Assembly: GCA_013285425.1 (NCBI GenBank)
Contig: CP053447.1
Span: 3,664,001 to 3,728,000 of the forward strand
Length of the DNA stretch: 64,000 nucleotides
DNA from: Ignavibacteriota bacterium
GTDB taxonomy: Bacteria; Bacteroidota; Ignavibacteria; Ignavibacteriales; Ignavibacteriaceae
Direction: 5' to 3'
Made by a program: the position numbers and the translations under genes. Each line of letters begins with the position of its first letter. Position 1 is the first letter of the stretch. Positions 1 to 10,125 of the stretch are shown piece by piece. A model generated the notes under the pieces. The model searched no databases, was not told where the DNA came from, and saw only the letters and a program-made list of their open reading frames with translations.

Positions 1-3000
1 AAAATAATCCAATCTAAGATGTTCTTTATTCCCGATAGTTCCCTTTTTAGTTAGGCCAAATATTTGACTCAATAATTCGTCTTTTTCTCCTTTAATTTTT
101 TCTTTCTCACATAAAGAATCAAATTCATTTTCAATTTTACTTTTTAGTTCGTATTCATCATTCCAGAAAATACATTTAAATCCTTCGGAAATTTTAATAT
201 CGCCACTTTTCCGTTCTATTAATTTTTCTATGCTTTCTTCTGCTTCCCCTTTTTCTTCGAAAGCCTGGCTTAGTTCTATTACTTTATTTTCACTAAGCTC
301 AGATCTTAAGTTTCCTGTAAGTTCTATATAATTAGTTGTAAAATTTTTATTTGATTTTAAATAATAAAGAATGTCCTTTAAAACTTTTCCATATCCAATT
401 GCTGGTAGCTGATTTGGGTCTCCAACTAGTATTAATCTCTTAAAGGATGGCTTGCTAAATTGGAATTGTTTAAGAACCTGATGGAACTTTAATAAATCTA
501 CCATACTCATTTCATCAATTATCAGATTATTAATTCTTGAGATGTTTTCTTTAGATATTCTTTGATTCTTAATTTCTGTTAACCATTTATCAATAGTAGA
601 GGCTTCAATACCAGGAAATATTTTATCTGATTTCAGTCTTAGTGTGGCTTTTCCTGTGGGTGCAAGGATTGTGTAATTCTCTCCCTGCCTTTCAATCTCT
701 TTAATTATATTTAACAACTCGTGAGACTTTCCACTCCCTGGACCACCAGCAAGAACATATATCCGTTCTCTAAAGAGGTTTTTATAAAGTACACTTCTTT
801 CAGCAATGAAATCTTCTTTATTAAATGTTTGATTTGATCCCAGTTCTAATGTACAATCAGAGATATATTTTTCTAAATTATCATAAATTATTTCATTCTT
901 AGGTTGATCTAATAATTCATTTATGCAATCCCCAATAATTTTTTCAGTCCAATAAAGTTCATATAAATAATAATATCGTGTATCATTTGCATCAATAATT
1001 TTTAATTTTCTATTTTGTTCTTCAAAGAAAGAATCACGATCTGGAACAATTTTTTTCAAGATATCAGTTGGAATAATAAACTCTGCCCCCTTTTGATAAA
1101 ACAATGGGTATTTTCTTAATGCATTTTCTAACTCCAACGCTTCTTCAAAACAATCTCCAGTTTGCTCGAGCGAGCGTAAATAATTTATTATTAAGCATCT
1201 TAGTCTACGTTTATCACTCAAACTCATTGTCCGTTGTATATCCAGCCTGGGCATTACACTTCCATCCGGGAAATATGCAATATCTACTTTGAACAATTCG
1301 ATAGGATAATCAAGCTCTTCTCCTGTATTTTCATCCTGGATGTTTTCTTCTGGTAAATATTCTTCTACTAATAAATAGGGATTTGCACAAATCTCTTCCA
1401 ACGGAGTTTTATCTCTGACATCAACTTTATGCCTATAACTATCATAATCTTTTACCTTTCCTTCCAAAATTCTTTTAAATTGATGCTTTGTAAGATTCAG
1501 CATCGTTAACTCAAGAAATTTATCAGCTGTGATTCCCCTCGTTTCCAATGTTTCCTTCAGTTCATACAAATCATTTTTATATTTCTTGAAATCGCTGTCT
1601 GATTTAGGATCTTCTAATAATTCTACAATTTTATCAGCTTGTTCATCTCCTTCAAATTTTTTTATTTCAGTAATAAACTCTGAAAAAATCGTTTCCCTTT
1701 GTAGTAACTGTTCAGCTAGCACTTCAAATCCAGGAAAATATCCTCTGTGTTTCCAGCAATGCTTTATTAGATTTTCAACTTGCTGGATTCTTCTATTCAT
1801 TTCAGCAGGATCAACAATTCCATCATTTTTACAATCAATCAGTTTCTGACGCATTTTACTCAATATATATATTGCTTCATCATCATTTATATCCATAGCT
1901 ACATACTTAAAGCAATGATTTAATTCGGTTTCGGTAATGGCAACTTTAATTTTATCGAGCAAATCCTGCCGCAATTTTGAGTCGGTAATTGATTTTGATT
2001 TTTCCAAATATTCGTGATAAGGCATAAAGACTTTAGTTGACTCATCGAGGTTAAATTGTAATGCCCAGTTTTTCACAGGGAAGTTTTTATTTTTTGGAAA
2101 ACGTATTTTACGTTTAGCTTCAATCTTTTCCATAGGTCCGAATGACAGCAAATCTCCTTTATCCTCAACAATGGCCACTCCTATCACTAAATATTGTCTT
2201 TCTTCTTCTGTAAATGGATTGCTAAACTTTGCATAGATGAAAGCTACGCTTTCACCCTTTTTTACTTTCTCCCTAAAGAGTGGAATACGAACATTATCAA
2301 GGTTTGGTGGATATGCACCTTCTGACTTTATTTCCTTATTAGTTCTGTTAAAAGATATTGCAAAGGGCCAACTGAATATTGAATTATCCTTAAGTGTTTC
2401 TTCAATTGGTTCAAGCTCTTTTATTGCTGCAGGATTTAAATGGTTGACCTTAATGGTTTCATCACCGTTTAGGTTAATACTCCAATAACAAGGCGGGAGG
2501 TAATCTATTTTGGTTAATTTTTTACCTGCATATTTTTTTTCTAATTCAATGTTCTCTTCTTTGTTTCTTCTTATTCTTTCTGATAATAATGAGTTATATC
2601 CGCTGCAATAGCGGTTTGCTAATGGATCTTTACAAATAGTTCCATTCCAGGCACTATCGTGCCAGGCAACTCTTATTGTAAAATGTCTTAATGGTTGTTT
2701 AAAAACATTATTATCCAACTTGTCCTCAATATCAATATTCTTTAATCTTTTTTCTTTTTCATTTTGAATTGCCTCAGCTACAGATAGTGCCCACACCATC
2801 TGTTTAGGACTAACTCTATCATATCGTCCGGCATTTTTAAGACCAATGTAAAGCGCTTTTTTATCAAATCTTTTCCAATTATCTCCCAAAGAAGCATAAT
2901 CAAAATATTCTTGCCACTCCCTTTGAGAAATTGAGGCAAAATCACTTTCCAAGAGTGTGATGTCGTAAGGATCTTGTAAATTATAATTTGTCAAGATAAG

Positions 3001-5256
3001 TAATCTCCCTCTGTTTTTATATTGCTTTTGATTTTTACTTTCTAAAAACAAATTCAAATTTTTTCGTAAGAGTTGTTGACATTTTTGTGCCACTTCTAAA
3101 GATAATAAATATGGATGAGCTGCTTTATTTCTATACTCATCTCTAATTTTTTCTAAATCATTTATGAATTCTCTTGCTAGAATTCTTTCATCAAAGTATT
3201 TATTCACAAATTTTTTAAAATCCTGTAATAGCTTACTTTCCTGCAATGTATTCCCACCTTCTTTCAGTAATGACATAATTCTGGTCATTTTACCTAATTC
3301 GTAGCGCCGGTTGTCATTTAGTACCATCTTTGCGAAAACATTTGTTTTGCTATTCTTTAAATCATCAACTAAAAATTCATCTAGTTTATAGTTTTGTGAA
3401 ATCTCCGTATGATAAGCTTCAAACAACTTTTTTAATATTTCGTTTTCTAGTGCTCTACAATATTGAACGACAAAAGGTGAATAGTCGGCTTCGGGAATTT
3501 GACTTAATTTGTCATAAATGAACTCAGCAATCGGAAGGAATTTTTGACTCGCTTCATCCAACAACTCCCACAAATCTAACCATCGTTTTATTTCCTCTAT
3601 ATAGTTTTCTATAGTCTGTATTTCATCTTTGTAAATAGTATCCAGTCTATTATCAATACTAATGCATAACTTTAATATTTTTTCTTCGTCATCTCTTGGC
3701 AAATTTTTTATCGTATTAAAGTCATTCGTGAGAGCTCTGATATGCTCTAGTAAAACATCTAACTTTGTATTTACCAAACTAAGCTGAGTCTCTATTCTCT
3801 CGAATCTATTTTCAAAAAACTCTCTGATTAATCGAAGTTCATTATTCTCTGACTTTAATGTGGAAATTTGATCTTTGTATTCATTTAAAGTTTCTTTTAA
3901 TATTTTAAGTTGATCTGGATTTGCTTTCTCAATTGCTCTATTTCCAAGACTATTTAATTCAGAAACAGGCAGTATTGGGATTTTTATTTCTTTTAAATCA
4001 GTAATTGTGATGTGTGGAATAGTAATCCCTTTTCTTAGATCTTTTGCTTGCTCACTAAAAATCCTTTTCCCATCCTCGGTTTGCAAATAACTCATTATAT
4101 AGTCATCATTAGCAGATCTTATTATAGCTAGATTATTTGAAATTATTGCCGGTTGGTCTCCCTTTTTATACACATATAACTTTAGATCATTAAAAATTGT
4201 ACTTAATATAATATCCCCTGGTTGCGCAATACACTGTAAGTCTTTTTGGTCTAATTGGTTTTTCGATAAATATTTAAGTGACTTTTCACCTATGAGCTCA
4301 TTGTCCTGAATATGAATTGGTTTAAGGTATAAAAAATCTCCTTCTGATTTTAATTGCTCCTTTTTTATGTATCTACCATTAATAATCTCAGCTATTTCAC
4401 TCAACTTCTTAGTATAGACTGATTCAAGCTCTTCATAGAGTGGTTTACTTTGATTGGTGAGATATTCAGGATCCCATCGATCACCAATTTCTGACTTTGC
4501 AAGACGTTTAACTATAAAATCACGGTAAGATTTTTTGAATATGTCTATATTTTGAATAATCCCTAGATCTATTGAAGCAGTCTCTTTTTTACTAAAATGT
4601 AAAATTGCAGTCTTTATATTAACACTTCGAAGCAGTCCCGTTGGCAATCCTAATATTAATTTTAAGTATGGGGAATATTGTTCTCTGAAGGATTTGAACG
4701 ATATACCAATAAGTAAACCATAAGGTACAACAAAAATAATATCACCTTTATCACTACTGATATCAAACGCTTTCCTTATGAAAGCTTCTTCAGATCTCAG
4801 GGATTTACCATTGTAATCAATCATTAGTCCCCAGGGCAAGTTCCCGACAACTAAATCATACTTTCTTGAAAACGGATACTTAAAAGAATCAGCAGTAATT
4901 ATTTTTAGATCAGGTACAAAAAAGGAGGTTAGTGCTGCAACATTTTCGCTTACTTCGATACCTGTCAGATCATCGATAGTATTTTGTAAATAGTATAGAA
5001 TGTTTCCGGTACCACAGCAGATATCAACTGCATTGTCTAATTTTTTTTCTTTACTGATATCCGCAATTATTTGAGCGATTGAGTTCGGTGTAGTGTGCAG
5101 TTGCAGGCGATAATCATTTGAAACCAAATCAAGGATATCATCCTTAGTAATATTCGCTTTGGACTTTTCAATTTTTCCTAATAATACTCGAAAGTTTCTA
5201 TAGTCTTTATTTTCAGTTCGTAATTCATTAATAATTTTTTGTAGAGCTTTATTCAT
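1..5256 (-). CDS. N6-adenine methylase / HsdS-like / RecD-like helicase fusion (3' end cut by window)
   Basis: At least 1752 residues in one open frame, continuing past the left edge. Residues 78-85 (DICCGTGN) are the SAM-binding motif I and 139-142 (NLPW) the catalytic motif IV of N6-adenine methylases; VVPYGLL follows. Residues about 320-450 resemble an HsdS target-recognition domain (PGDIILS at 346-352, then a stretch rich in IP and DL pairs). A coiled-coil region follows, then a helical part with RNKAAH (709-714), which fits the R-x4-H pattern of HEPN domains. A WHDSAWNG motif starts at 865. The end is an SF1B helicase like RecD: Walker A GGPGSGKS at 1504-1511, DEMSM at 1581-1585, GDPNQLPAIG at 1612-1621. 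No nuclease motif was seen in the visible part. The ATG lies 12 bases after the KwaB-like stop, as last visible gene of the defence operon. A self-contained modification-translocation enzyme is inferred. Confidence 0.8.
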   Translation of the reverse strand, partial: MNKALQKIINELRTENKDYRNFRVLLGKIEKSKANITKDDILDLVSNDYRLQLHTTPNSIAQIIADISKEKKLDNAVDICCGTGNILYYLQNTIDDLTGIEVSENVAALTSFFVPDLKIITADSFKYPFSRKYDLVVGNLPWGLMIDYNGKSLRSEEAFIRKAFDISSDKGDIIFVVPYGLLIGISFKSFREQYSPYLKLILGLPTGLLRSVNIKTAILHFSKKETASIDLGIIQNIDIFKKSYRDFIVKRLAKSEIGDRWDPEYLTNQSKPLYEELESVYTKKLSEIAEIINGRYIKKEQLKSEGDFLYLKPIHIQDNELIGEKSLKYLSKNQLDQKDLQCIAQPGDIILSTIFNDLKLYVYKKGDQPAIISNNLAIIRSANDDYIMSYLQTEDGKRIFSEQAKDLRKGITIPHITITDLKEIKIPILPVSELNSLGNRAIEKANPDQLKILKETLNEYKDQISTLKSENNELRLIREFFENRFERIETQLSLVNTKLDVLLEHIRALTNDFNTIKNLPRDDEEKILKLCISIDNRLDTIYKDEIQTIENYIEEIKRWLDLWELLDEASQKFLPIAEFIYDKLSQIPEADYSPFVVQYCRALENEILKKLFEAYHTEISQNYKLDEFLVDDLKNSKTNVFAKMVLNDNRRYELGKMTRIMSLLKEGGNTLQESKLLQDFKKFVNKYFDERILAREFINDLEKIRDEYRNKAAHPYLLSLEVAQKCQQLLRKNLNLFLESKNQKQYKNRGRLLILTNYNLQDPYDITLLESDFASISQREWQEYFDYASLGDNWKRFDKKALYIGLKNAGRYDRVSPKQMVWALSVAEAIQNEKEKRLKNIDIEDKLDNNVFKQPLRHFTIRVAWHDSAWNGTICKDPLANRYCSGYNSLLSERIRRNKEENIELEKKYAGKKLTKIDYLPPCYWSINLNGDETIKVNHLNPAAIKELEPIEETLKDNSIFSWPFAISFNRTNKEIKSEGAYPPNLDNVRIPLFREKVKKGESVAFIYAKFSNPFTEEERQYLVIGVAIVEDKGDLLSFGPMEKIEAKRKIRFPKNKNFPVKNWALQFNLDESTKVFMPYHEYLEKSKSITDSKLRQDLLDKIKVAITETELNHCFKYVAMDINDDEAIYILSKMRQKLIDCKNDGIVDPAEMNRRIQQVENLIKHCWKHRGYFPGFEVLAEQLLQRETIFSEFITEIKKFEGDEQADKIVELLEDPKSDSDFKKYKNDLYELKETLETRGITADKFLELTMLNLTKHQFKRILEGKVKDYDSYRHKVDVRDKTPLEEICANPYLLVEEYLPEENIQDENTGEELDYPIELFKVDIAYFPDGSVMPRLDIQRTMSLSDKRRLRCLIINYLRSLEQTGDCFEEALELENALRKYPLFYQKGAEFIIPTDILKKIVPDRDSFFEEQNRKLKIIDANDTRYYYLYELYWTEKIIGDCINELLDQPKNEIIYDNLEKYISDCTLELGSNQTFNKEDFIAERSVLYKNLFRERIYVLAGGPGSGKSHELLNIIKEIERQGENYTILAPTGKATLRLKSDKIFPGIEASTIDKWLTEIKNQRISKENISRINNLIIDEMSMVDLLKFHQVLKQFQFSKPSFKRLILVGDPNQLPAIGYGKVLKDILYYLKSNKNFTTNYIELTGNLRSELSENKVIELSQAFEEKGEAEESIEKLIERKSGDIKISEGFKCIFWNDEYELKSKIENEFDSLCEKEKIKGEKDELLSQIFGLTKKGTIGNKEHLRLDYF

Positions 5257-5268
5257 ATTATTTAAATT

Positions 5269-6222
5269 TTATTCTTCATCAATTGATTCTACTTCGTCCA
5301 CAAGGTGAATATTACCACTCAAAATTGATTCCATTACTTTATCATTACAAAGCTTAAAGAATATTTTCGCAGCTTGTTTACTAGTAATTTGAAATTTATC
5401 TCCTTTTTTATTGAACTTTAAGTACTTATTAAGTTTTGGCCTTGAATCAATTTGCTTCTTGATATCTGCAATTGGAGTTTTCCAGAGCAAACCGTCAAAA
5501 TCAATTGATTTCAATTTTTTAGCAAAGTTAAAATTTTGCATTAAGTATTCTTCAAGCTTGGTATAATCTTCTACAATTTGCCTCTCAAAATCTTTTATGG
5601 ATTGAATTACAGCTTTGGATTGTTGATTCACTCTTTCATCAAATTTAAGCTTACGCTCTAATGTAGATAAACTCATTGCCACCAAATATTTATCGACAAT
5701 TGCATAGTCAAACTTTTCGTTTATAATTATTGATTCGTGAGAGGGTGAAGTCAATTCATTATCAACTCTTAATAAGGTAAGCATCGTTGGACTTATTCGA
5801 ATATCAAAGTTATGCCTATACTTATATAATAGAATTGAATCGTTGCCATAAGTCAAATCGATTAAATAACCCTTAATGTTTTCATATGGATGTTTCTTAA
5901 AACTAAATTTCCCTTTCTCCTCTTTGAACAGAAAAGATAAATCTGCAGGATATTTGTCCTTATAATAATAGTAGGTTGCAACCGTATCAAATTCTTCTAC
6001 TTGCGTAATATCTGACAAATGAAATGTTCTATCTTCATTAAACTTAAGTTGGACGCTATCTACATAAATACTCGCAATTTTTTTATCAACAGCATCATTA
6101 TTTGTTGGAGCTTCCAACAAAATATCTCCTTTGCCATCATTGTAATGGAAATAAAGTTTCGCAGCTACTTTATTTTTATCATTAAGAAAATTTAATTTTT
6201 TGAGAAGTTCTTGTTTGTCCAT
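5269..6222 (-). CDS. kwaB: KwaB-like protein (DUF4868 type), Kiwa defence
   Basis: 317 residues, soluble and acidic-to-neutral, with no signal peptide or membrane segment. The length, the overall pattern and the pairing with a small four-helix membrane protein directly upstream match KwaB, the DUF4868 DNA-binding partner of the Kiwa anti-phage system. The start codon overlaps the last base of the upstream stop (TAATG), so the two are translationally coupled as in known kwaAB pairs. In Kiwa the membrane partner senses phage injection and KwaB acts on phage DNA; that role is carried over from the family and not shown here. I assign it from pattern and context without a database match, so a related DUF4868-like family is possible. 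Confidence 0.62.
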   Translation of the reverse strand: MDKQELLKKLNFLNDKNKVAAKLYFHYNDGKGDILLEAPTNNDAVDKKIASIYVDSVQLKFNEDRTFHLSDITQVEEFDTVATYYYYKDKYPADLSFLFKEEKGKFSFKKHPYENIKGYLIDLTYGNDSILLYKYRHNFDIRISPTMLTLLRVDNELTSPSHESIIINEKFDYAIVDKYLVAMSLSTLERKLKFDERVNQQSKAVIQSIKDFERQIVEDYTKLEEYLMQNFNFAKKLKSIDFDGLLWKTPIADIKKQIDSRPKLNKYLKFNKKGDKFQITSKQAAKIFFKLCNDKVMESILSGNIHLVDEVESIDEE

Positions 6223-6791
6223 TAGTTTGTCCTTTTAGCAAAATAGACATTGTTTCCTATTTCTTTTAGATACAGTGAATCAGCTTCATTGAGAAGATGT
6301 AAAGAGATTACATATACAACTTTATGCTCACTAAATGATTTATGTTCAATTTCCAACTGGTAGATTTTAAATTTAAGAATTGCTAATAAAGGATTTCGAT
6401 AATATATAGTGCTCTGTGTAGTTATTAATCCTATTATTATTAAAATGAAAAGGCTTGCTAAACTATCTCGACCTGAATCAAAGTTTACAGTTAAAAATGG
6501 CAATACCACTGCAGAAAGTACCCCTATCAATTCGTGGTTTATATTCTGAGGTTTAGAAGAAATTTTTGCGCCGCTTAAATCAAATCTGGAACGTGAGATA
6601 TGCTTTAGTATGAAAATGATTATAATACTGAGAATTAATGCTAAAATCGAAATTAGGAATGAATACTGACCATAGCTAATTTGATCAAATTTATATTCAA
6701 GCAAAAAAGAAAATATTTTATTATCGTAATACTTGATTGCTAAGTATCCAAATAATGGAACAAGTGATAAATAGTACAATATCCAGGCCAT
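6222..6791 (-). CDS. kwaA: KwaA-like four-helix membrane protein
   Basis: 189 residues with about four hydrophobic segments (roughly 2-20, 43-63, 88-104, 110-127), followed by a cytoplasmic tail. The tail begins with a YYRNPLLAILKFKIYQLE stretch, a kind of motif seen in small membrane components of defence systems. The gene starts 2 bases after the hsdS stop and overlaps the KwaB-like gene by one base. In Kiwa, KwaA is the inner-membrane sensor working with KwaB. The assignment rests on topology, length and linkage, since the primary sequence is weakly conserved. Placement between hsdS and a methylase-helicase gene is unusual. Confidence 0.58.
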   Translation of the reverse strand: MAWILYYLSLVPLFGYLAIKYYDNKIFSFLLEYKFDQISYGQYSFLISILALILSIIIIFILKHISRSRFDLSGAKISSKPQNINHELIGVLSAVVLPFLTVNFDSGRDSLASLFILIIIGLITTQSTIYYRNPLLAILKFKIYQLEIEHKSFSEHKVVYVISLHLLNEADSLYLKEIGNNVYFAKRTN

Positions 6792-6793
6792 AA

Positions 6794-8026
6794 CTATACC
6801 TCCATCTCCCCACTCATCAATCTCGGTAACAAAATATCTCTTGCTTCTCGGAGTTTAGAGTTTTGTTCGCCAAGCGTTGCAATGAGCGTGAATATTGGTT
6901 TTACTTTCTCTGTGAATGAATTAAGATCAGAGTCTTTAGGAATTTTAATTTTCTGTTCTTTTATGAACTCTTCAAAGCCATAGTTTACGATATTACTTGC
7001 GCTGTGCTTTTCGTATTGTGCAATTACACCATTTTCATATCCAGCTATTAAATAGCAATAGAAATATTCGGGGGTGATCTTATCCTTAGTTCTTAATAGC
7101 TTACAAAAGCTTGCACACATTACCGGATCAATAAACTGACTTAGTAGTTTTTCAGTTATCATAAGACTTCGACCGACAGATTGGCCTTTGCTTCCACCCG
7201 ATACTTCAAATATTATATCACCAGCTTCTAATTTGCGGGAAGCAAGATTTGATTCTTTATGGTAACGGAAAGGAACATTTTTAATATCTCCTTTTCTTAC
7301 ATCAGGAATATCTGTTCCCCTGATGACATAAGCTGGTTCGGTAAATTTCTCTTTGTATTCTTCCTCTCCCCAGCCGCCGCCAATGTAAAATGAAAGACAA
7401 TCTTTGATATATTCTTCTCGTTTGGTTTTTGCAAAGAACATTTCCTGCAAAAGTTCCTTATAATGCAGTTGTGCTCTCTCCTCCAACAACTTTATCCGCT
7501 TCAAATTGTTTTCTATCAAATCATCATAAGCCGATAAGATGCTGGCGATTTTATCTTGTAAAGGTAATGGAGGGTAAATAACATTTAGAGACTTAAGTTC
7601 AGAACCCCTTATACCTGCTTGAACACCTTGTTGCACAAGTGATTTCATATTTGCAGATGACGTTCTGAAATAGTAATAATAAAAGAGCGGATTAGCTATT
7701 TTTCTGTTTAATCTAACGCGAATCAAATGGCTTTCAAAGGTTGTAATTTCAGGGGTCTCCAATATGATAGAACATTTTCCCGCACCTGATGCAAGAATAG
7801 ATTGTCTAGCAAATAATAAATCATTCTCGAGGACAGTTGATGTCTCTTTTTCTCTGTCATTCAATGGAACAAGCTCCATTGGAATGTTTTTAATTCTGTC
7901 ATTTGCAAACAACTCACCCATATTAATCATTTTATAGCCATCACCTCTTACTCGACTTGGCCGATTCAATCCGTTTTTAGATGGGATTAAATACAACTCA
8001 CCAAATTCAATTTTATTCCATTTCAT
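6794..8026 (-). CDS. hsdS: Type I restriction-modification specificity subunit HsdS
   Basis: 410 residues in the classic two-half layout. The first target-recognition domain is about 1-165. The first conserved helical spacer follows at about 166-200 (PLPLQDKIASILSAYDDLI). The second recognition domain is about 205-360, and a second helical spacer ends in the standard LLPRLMSGEMEV tail. The subunit dictates the DNA sequence bound and methylated by HsdM. Its ATG overlaps the hsdM stop by 4 bases (ATGA). The two recognition domains differ, so the target should be a bipartite asymmetric site. No hsdR gene occurs between this gene and the window edge. Confidence 0.92.
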   Translation of the reverse strand: MKWNKIEFGELYLIPSKNGLNRPSRVRGDGYKMINMGELFANDRIKNIPMELVPLNDREKETSTVLENDLLFARQSILASGAGKCSIILETPEITTFESHLIRVRLNRKIANPLFYYYYFRTSSANMKSLVQQGVQAGIRGSELKSLNVIYPPLPLQDKIASILSAYDDLIENNLKRIKLLEERAQLHYKELLQEMFFAKTKREEYIKDCLSFYIGGGWGEEEYKEKFTEPAYVIRGTDIPDVRKGDIKNVPFRYHKESNLASRKLEAGDIIFEVSGGSKGQSVGRSLMITEKLLSQFIDPVMCASFCKLLRTKDKITPEYFYCYLIAGYENGVIAQYEKHSASNIVNYGFEEFIKEQKIKIPKDSDLNSFTEKVKPIFTLIATLGEQNSKLREARDILLPRLMSGEMEV

Positions 8027-10122
8027 ACAACCAATGCTTTATAATTTACTGAAATAGTTTTAGCTAATTCAGAAGCCTCTTCATTCAGTCCATCCAATTC
8101 AATGTGTATTTCAGAAAGGCGTTCCTCATAATCATAATCTTCATCGCTAGTTGCATCAACACCAACATAACGCCCGGGAGATAAGCTCCAATCCTTGTCC
8201 TCAATTTCTTTTTTTGAAACCACTTTGCAAAGACCCTCAACATCAATATAGCTGCCTTTGGGGAAACGGGTTGTAAGCCAATTAGCTTGTTTCCAAAAAT
8301 ATTCGGTCTCGTGCAAGAGTCCTGGTTCTTCTTCATCAGGATCACCACTAAGTTGTTTTTGCAGTTCTTTCAATTCATCAGTCTGTTCCTTTACTTTCAG
8401 TTCTTTCCAATCTTTGTTTTTATTTAGTTGTAATTCTTTCTGAGCATTTACAATAGTCTCAATTAGCTGCTTAATAACTTTGTCCTGTAGCTTGCGAATG
8501 CTTTTACATTGGAGAGCTATTTCTTCTAAAACTTTAATATCCGGTTTAGCTTTCCTGGCTTCGCTAATTAGTTTATGCTGTTGTTCAGTTAAAATGCCAA
8601 GCTCTTCAATTTTCAGTGCATCAATAAATGAAACTGCATCTTCATTTTCTTTAACAAACTTTTCAGCAAAGTCACTAACAGTTTTATGCACCTTTTGTAT
8701 TTGCTTTTTAAGCTGCTCAGTTATTTCGGCTGTTTCTTTTGCTAATTCAGTTGCCTTTTGCAGATAACCAGAAACAGTTGTTTCAAATTTTTTAGTGTTG
8801 CCTCTATATAGATTCACGATGCAAATAAGATTTTGTAATTGCTCGGGACTGAAGTCATTAATTTTTGAAGTTACTTTCCGGTAAATCTTCCTTGCATCGA
8901 GCATCAAGACTTTATCTTTTCTTACTTTATCTAATTCCTTTGCTCTATCAAAAAACCATAACGTGCAGGGTAATGAGCGTGTATAAAAAAAGTTATTCCC
9001 TATGGCTATCATTACATCAACAGCGCCAGTCTTAACTAACTCTTTACGTATTTCCTTTTCGCTGTGTCCCGCATCGCTTGCGGAGGAAGCCATAACAAAT
9101 CCGGCTCTGCCTGTCTGTTTCAGATATCCATAGAAATATTGTATCCACAGATAATTTGCGTTATCATTTTTAGGAAGAAGCCGTTTTAGTTTTCCATCTT
9201 CATCTTTAACGGTTAACAAGCGTGGATCTTTTTTTACAACATCTTTATTCTTATCAACACCATCAACATTAAACGGTGGATTAGCCATTACAAAATCGCA
9301 ATCGCCAACTAATGTGAAGTAATCATTATAGTAAGTATTGGCTTCGTCTCCACCAATAATTTTTCCTTCCAATCCGTGAACAGCTAAATTCATTTTTGCC
9401 AACCTGGTGTTCATCTCAGTCTTTTCCTGCCCATAGAAATTAACTCTTTCAGCAGATTGTAATCCCTTACCTTGAAGAAAATATCCTGTTTGTACGAACA
9501 TACCAGCACTTCCAACCGCCGGATCAAAAACAGTTCCGTGATCAGGTTCGATTACATTCACTATAGTTTGCACTAAACTCATCGGCGTGAAGAATTCCCC
9601 GCCTTCTTGCGCACCAGTCATTGCAAACTTGTTTAGGAAGTATTCGTATATTTTACCAAAGACATCACCTTCTGCTTTCTTAAGCACCTCTTTATTAAAA
9701 GTCCTAAGCAATTCTCTAAGCAAGTCTTTACCAAAGTTTGAATAATTTTTTGGCAGCACACCATTAAGAGCATCATACTCGGTTTCGATATCCTTCATTG
9801 CAGTATCGAGTGCTTCGCCTATATCTTCGCTCTCCGGTAAATTTACAAGATAATCATATTGAGCATTTTCAGGTAAGTATAAAGCATTCTTTTCCAGGAA
9901 ATCGCTTTTCGTTATTGGTTTTTTACCTCGCTGCGGATGCGGTGTTCTATCTTTTTCAATCTCTTCTTTAACCTTAGCAAAGCGATTATAAGCGTGGCGT
10001 AAAAAAATCAGTCCAAGCACAGGCATAGAATATTCTGTTGCGGTTAGTTTACTGTTAGCTCTGAGCTGGTCTGCCGCTTTCCAAAGCTCGGTTTCTAATT
10101 TTTTAAGTTGTTTGCCTGTCAT
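8023..10122 (-). CDS. hsdM: Type I DNA N6-adenine methyltransferase subunit HsdM
   Basis: 699 residues, longer than the roughly 500-530 of typical HsdM. It has an N-terminal HsdM_N helical domain (KKLETELWKAADQLRAN). The SAM-binding motif DPAVGSAGM lies near 200, preceded by the GGEFFTP motif, and the catalytic NPPF is near 280. The extra length is a Lys/Glu-rich, probably coiled-coil insertion between about 440 and 620, followed by a conserved tail. It forms the methylase with HsdS. The start is 3 bases after the stop of the macrodomain gene, placing restriction-modification inside the DarTG-like operon. Confidence 0.94.
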   Translation of the reverse strand: MTGKQLKKLETELWKAADQLRANSKLTATEYSMPVLGLIFLRHAYNRFAKVKEEIEKDRTPHPQRGKKPITKSDFLEKNALYLPENAQYDYLVNLPESEDIGEALDTAMKDIETEYDALNGVLPKNYSNFGKDLLRELLRTFNKEVLKKAEGDVFGKIYEYFLNKFAMTGAQEGGEFFTPMSLVQTIVNVIEPDHGTVFDPAVGSAGMFVQTGYFLQGKGLQSAERVNFYGQEKTEMNTRLAKMNLAVHGLEGKIIGGDEANTYYNDYFTLVGDCDFVMANPPFNVDGVDKNKDVVKKDPRLLTVKDEDGKLKRLLPKNDNANYLWIQYFYGYLKQTGRAGFVMASSASDAGHSEKEIRKELVKTGAVDVMIAIGNNFFYTRSLPCTLWFFDRAKELDKVRKDKVLMLDARKIYRKVTSKINDFSPEQLQNLICIVNLYRGNTKKFETTVSGYLQKATELAKETAEITEQLKKQIQKVHKTVSDFAEKFVKENEDAVSFIDALKIEELGILTEQQHKLISEARKAKPDIKVLEEIALQCKSIRKLQDKVIKQLIETIVNAQKELQLNKNKDWKELKVKEQTDELKELQKQLSGDPDEEEPGLLHETEYFWKQANWLTTRFPKGSYIDVEGLCKVVSKKEIEDKDWSLSPGRYVGVDATSDEDYDYEERLSEIHIELDGLNEEASELAKTISVNYKALVV

Positions 10123-10125
10123 TGG

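Noticed and set aside
1104..3521. Several rightward frames of 60 to 106 codons
   Set aside because: They lie opposite the continuous leftward methylase-helicase gene, whose motifs from 5,256 down to Walker A and beyond are all in one frame; the rightward frames have no family features.
5269..8026. HsdR hidden in the operon
   Set aside because: No DEAD-type helicase with PD-ExK nuclease is present; the helicase in the terminal gene has RecD-type motifs instead.
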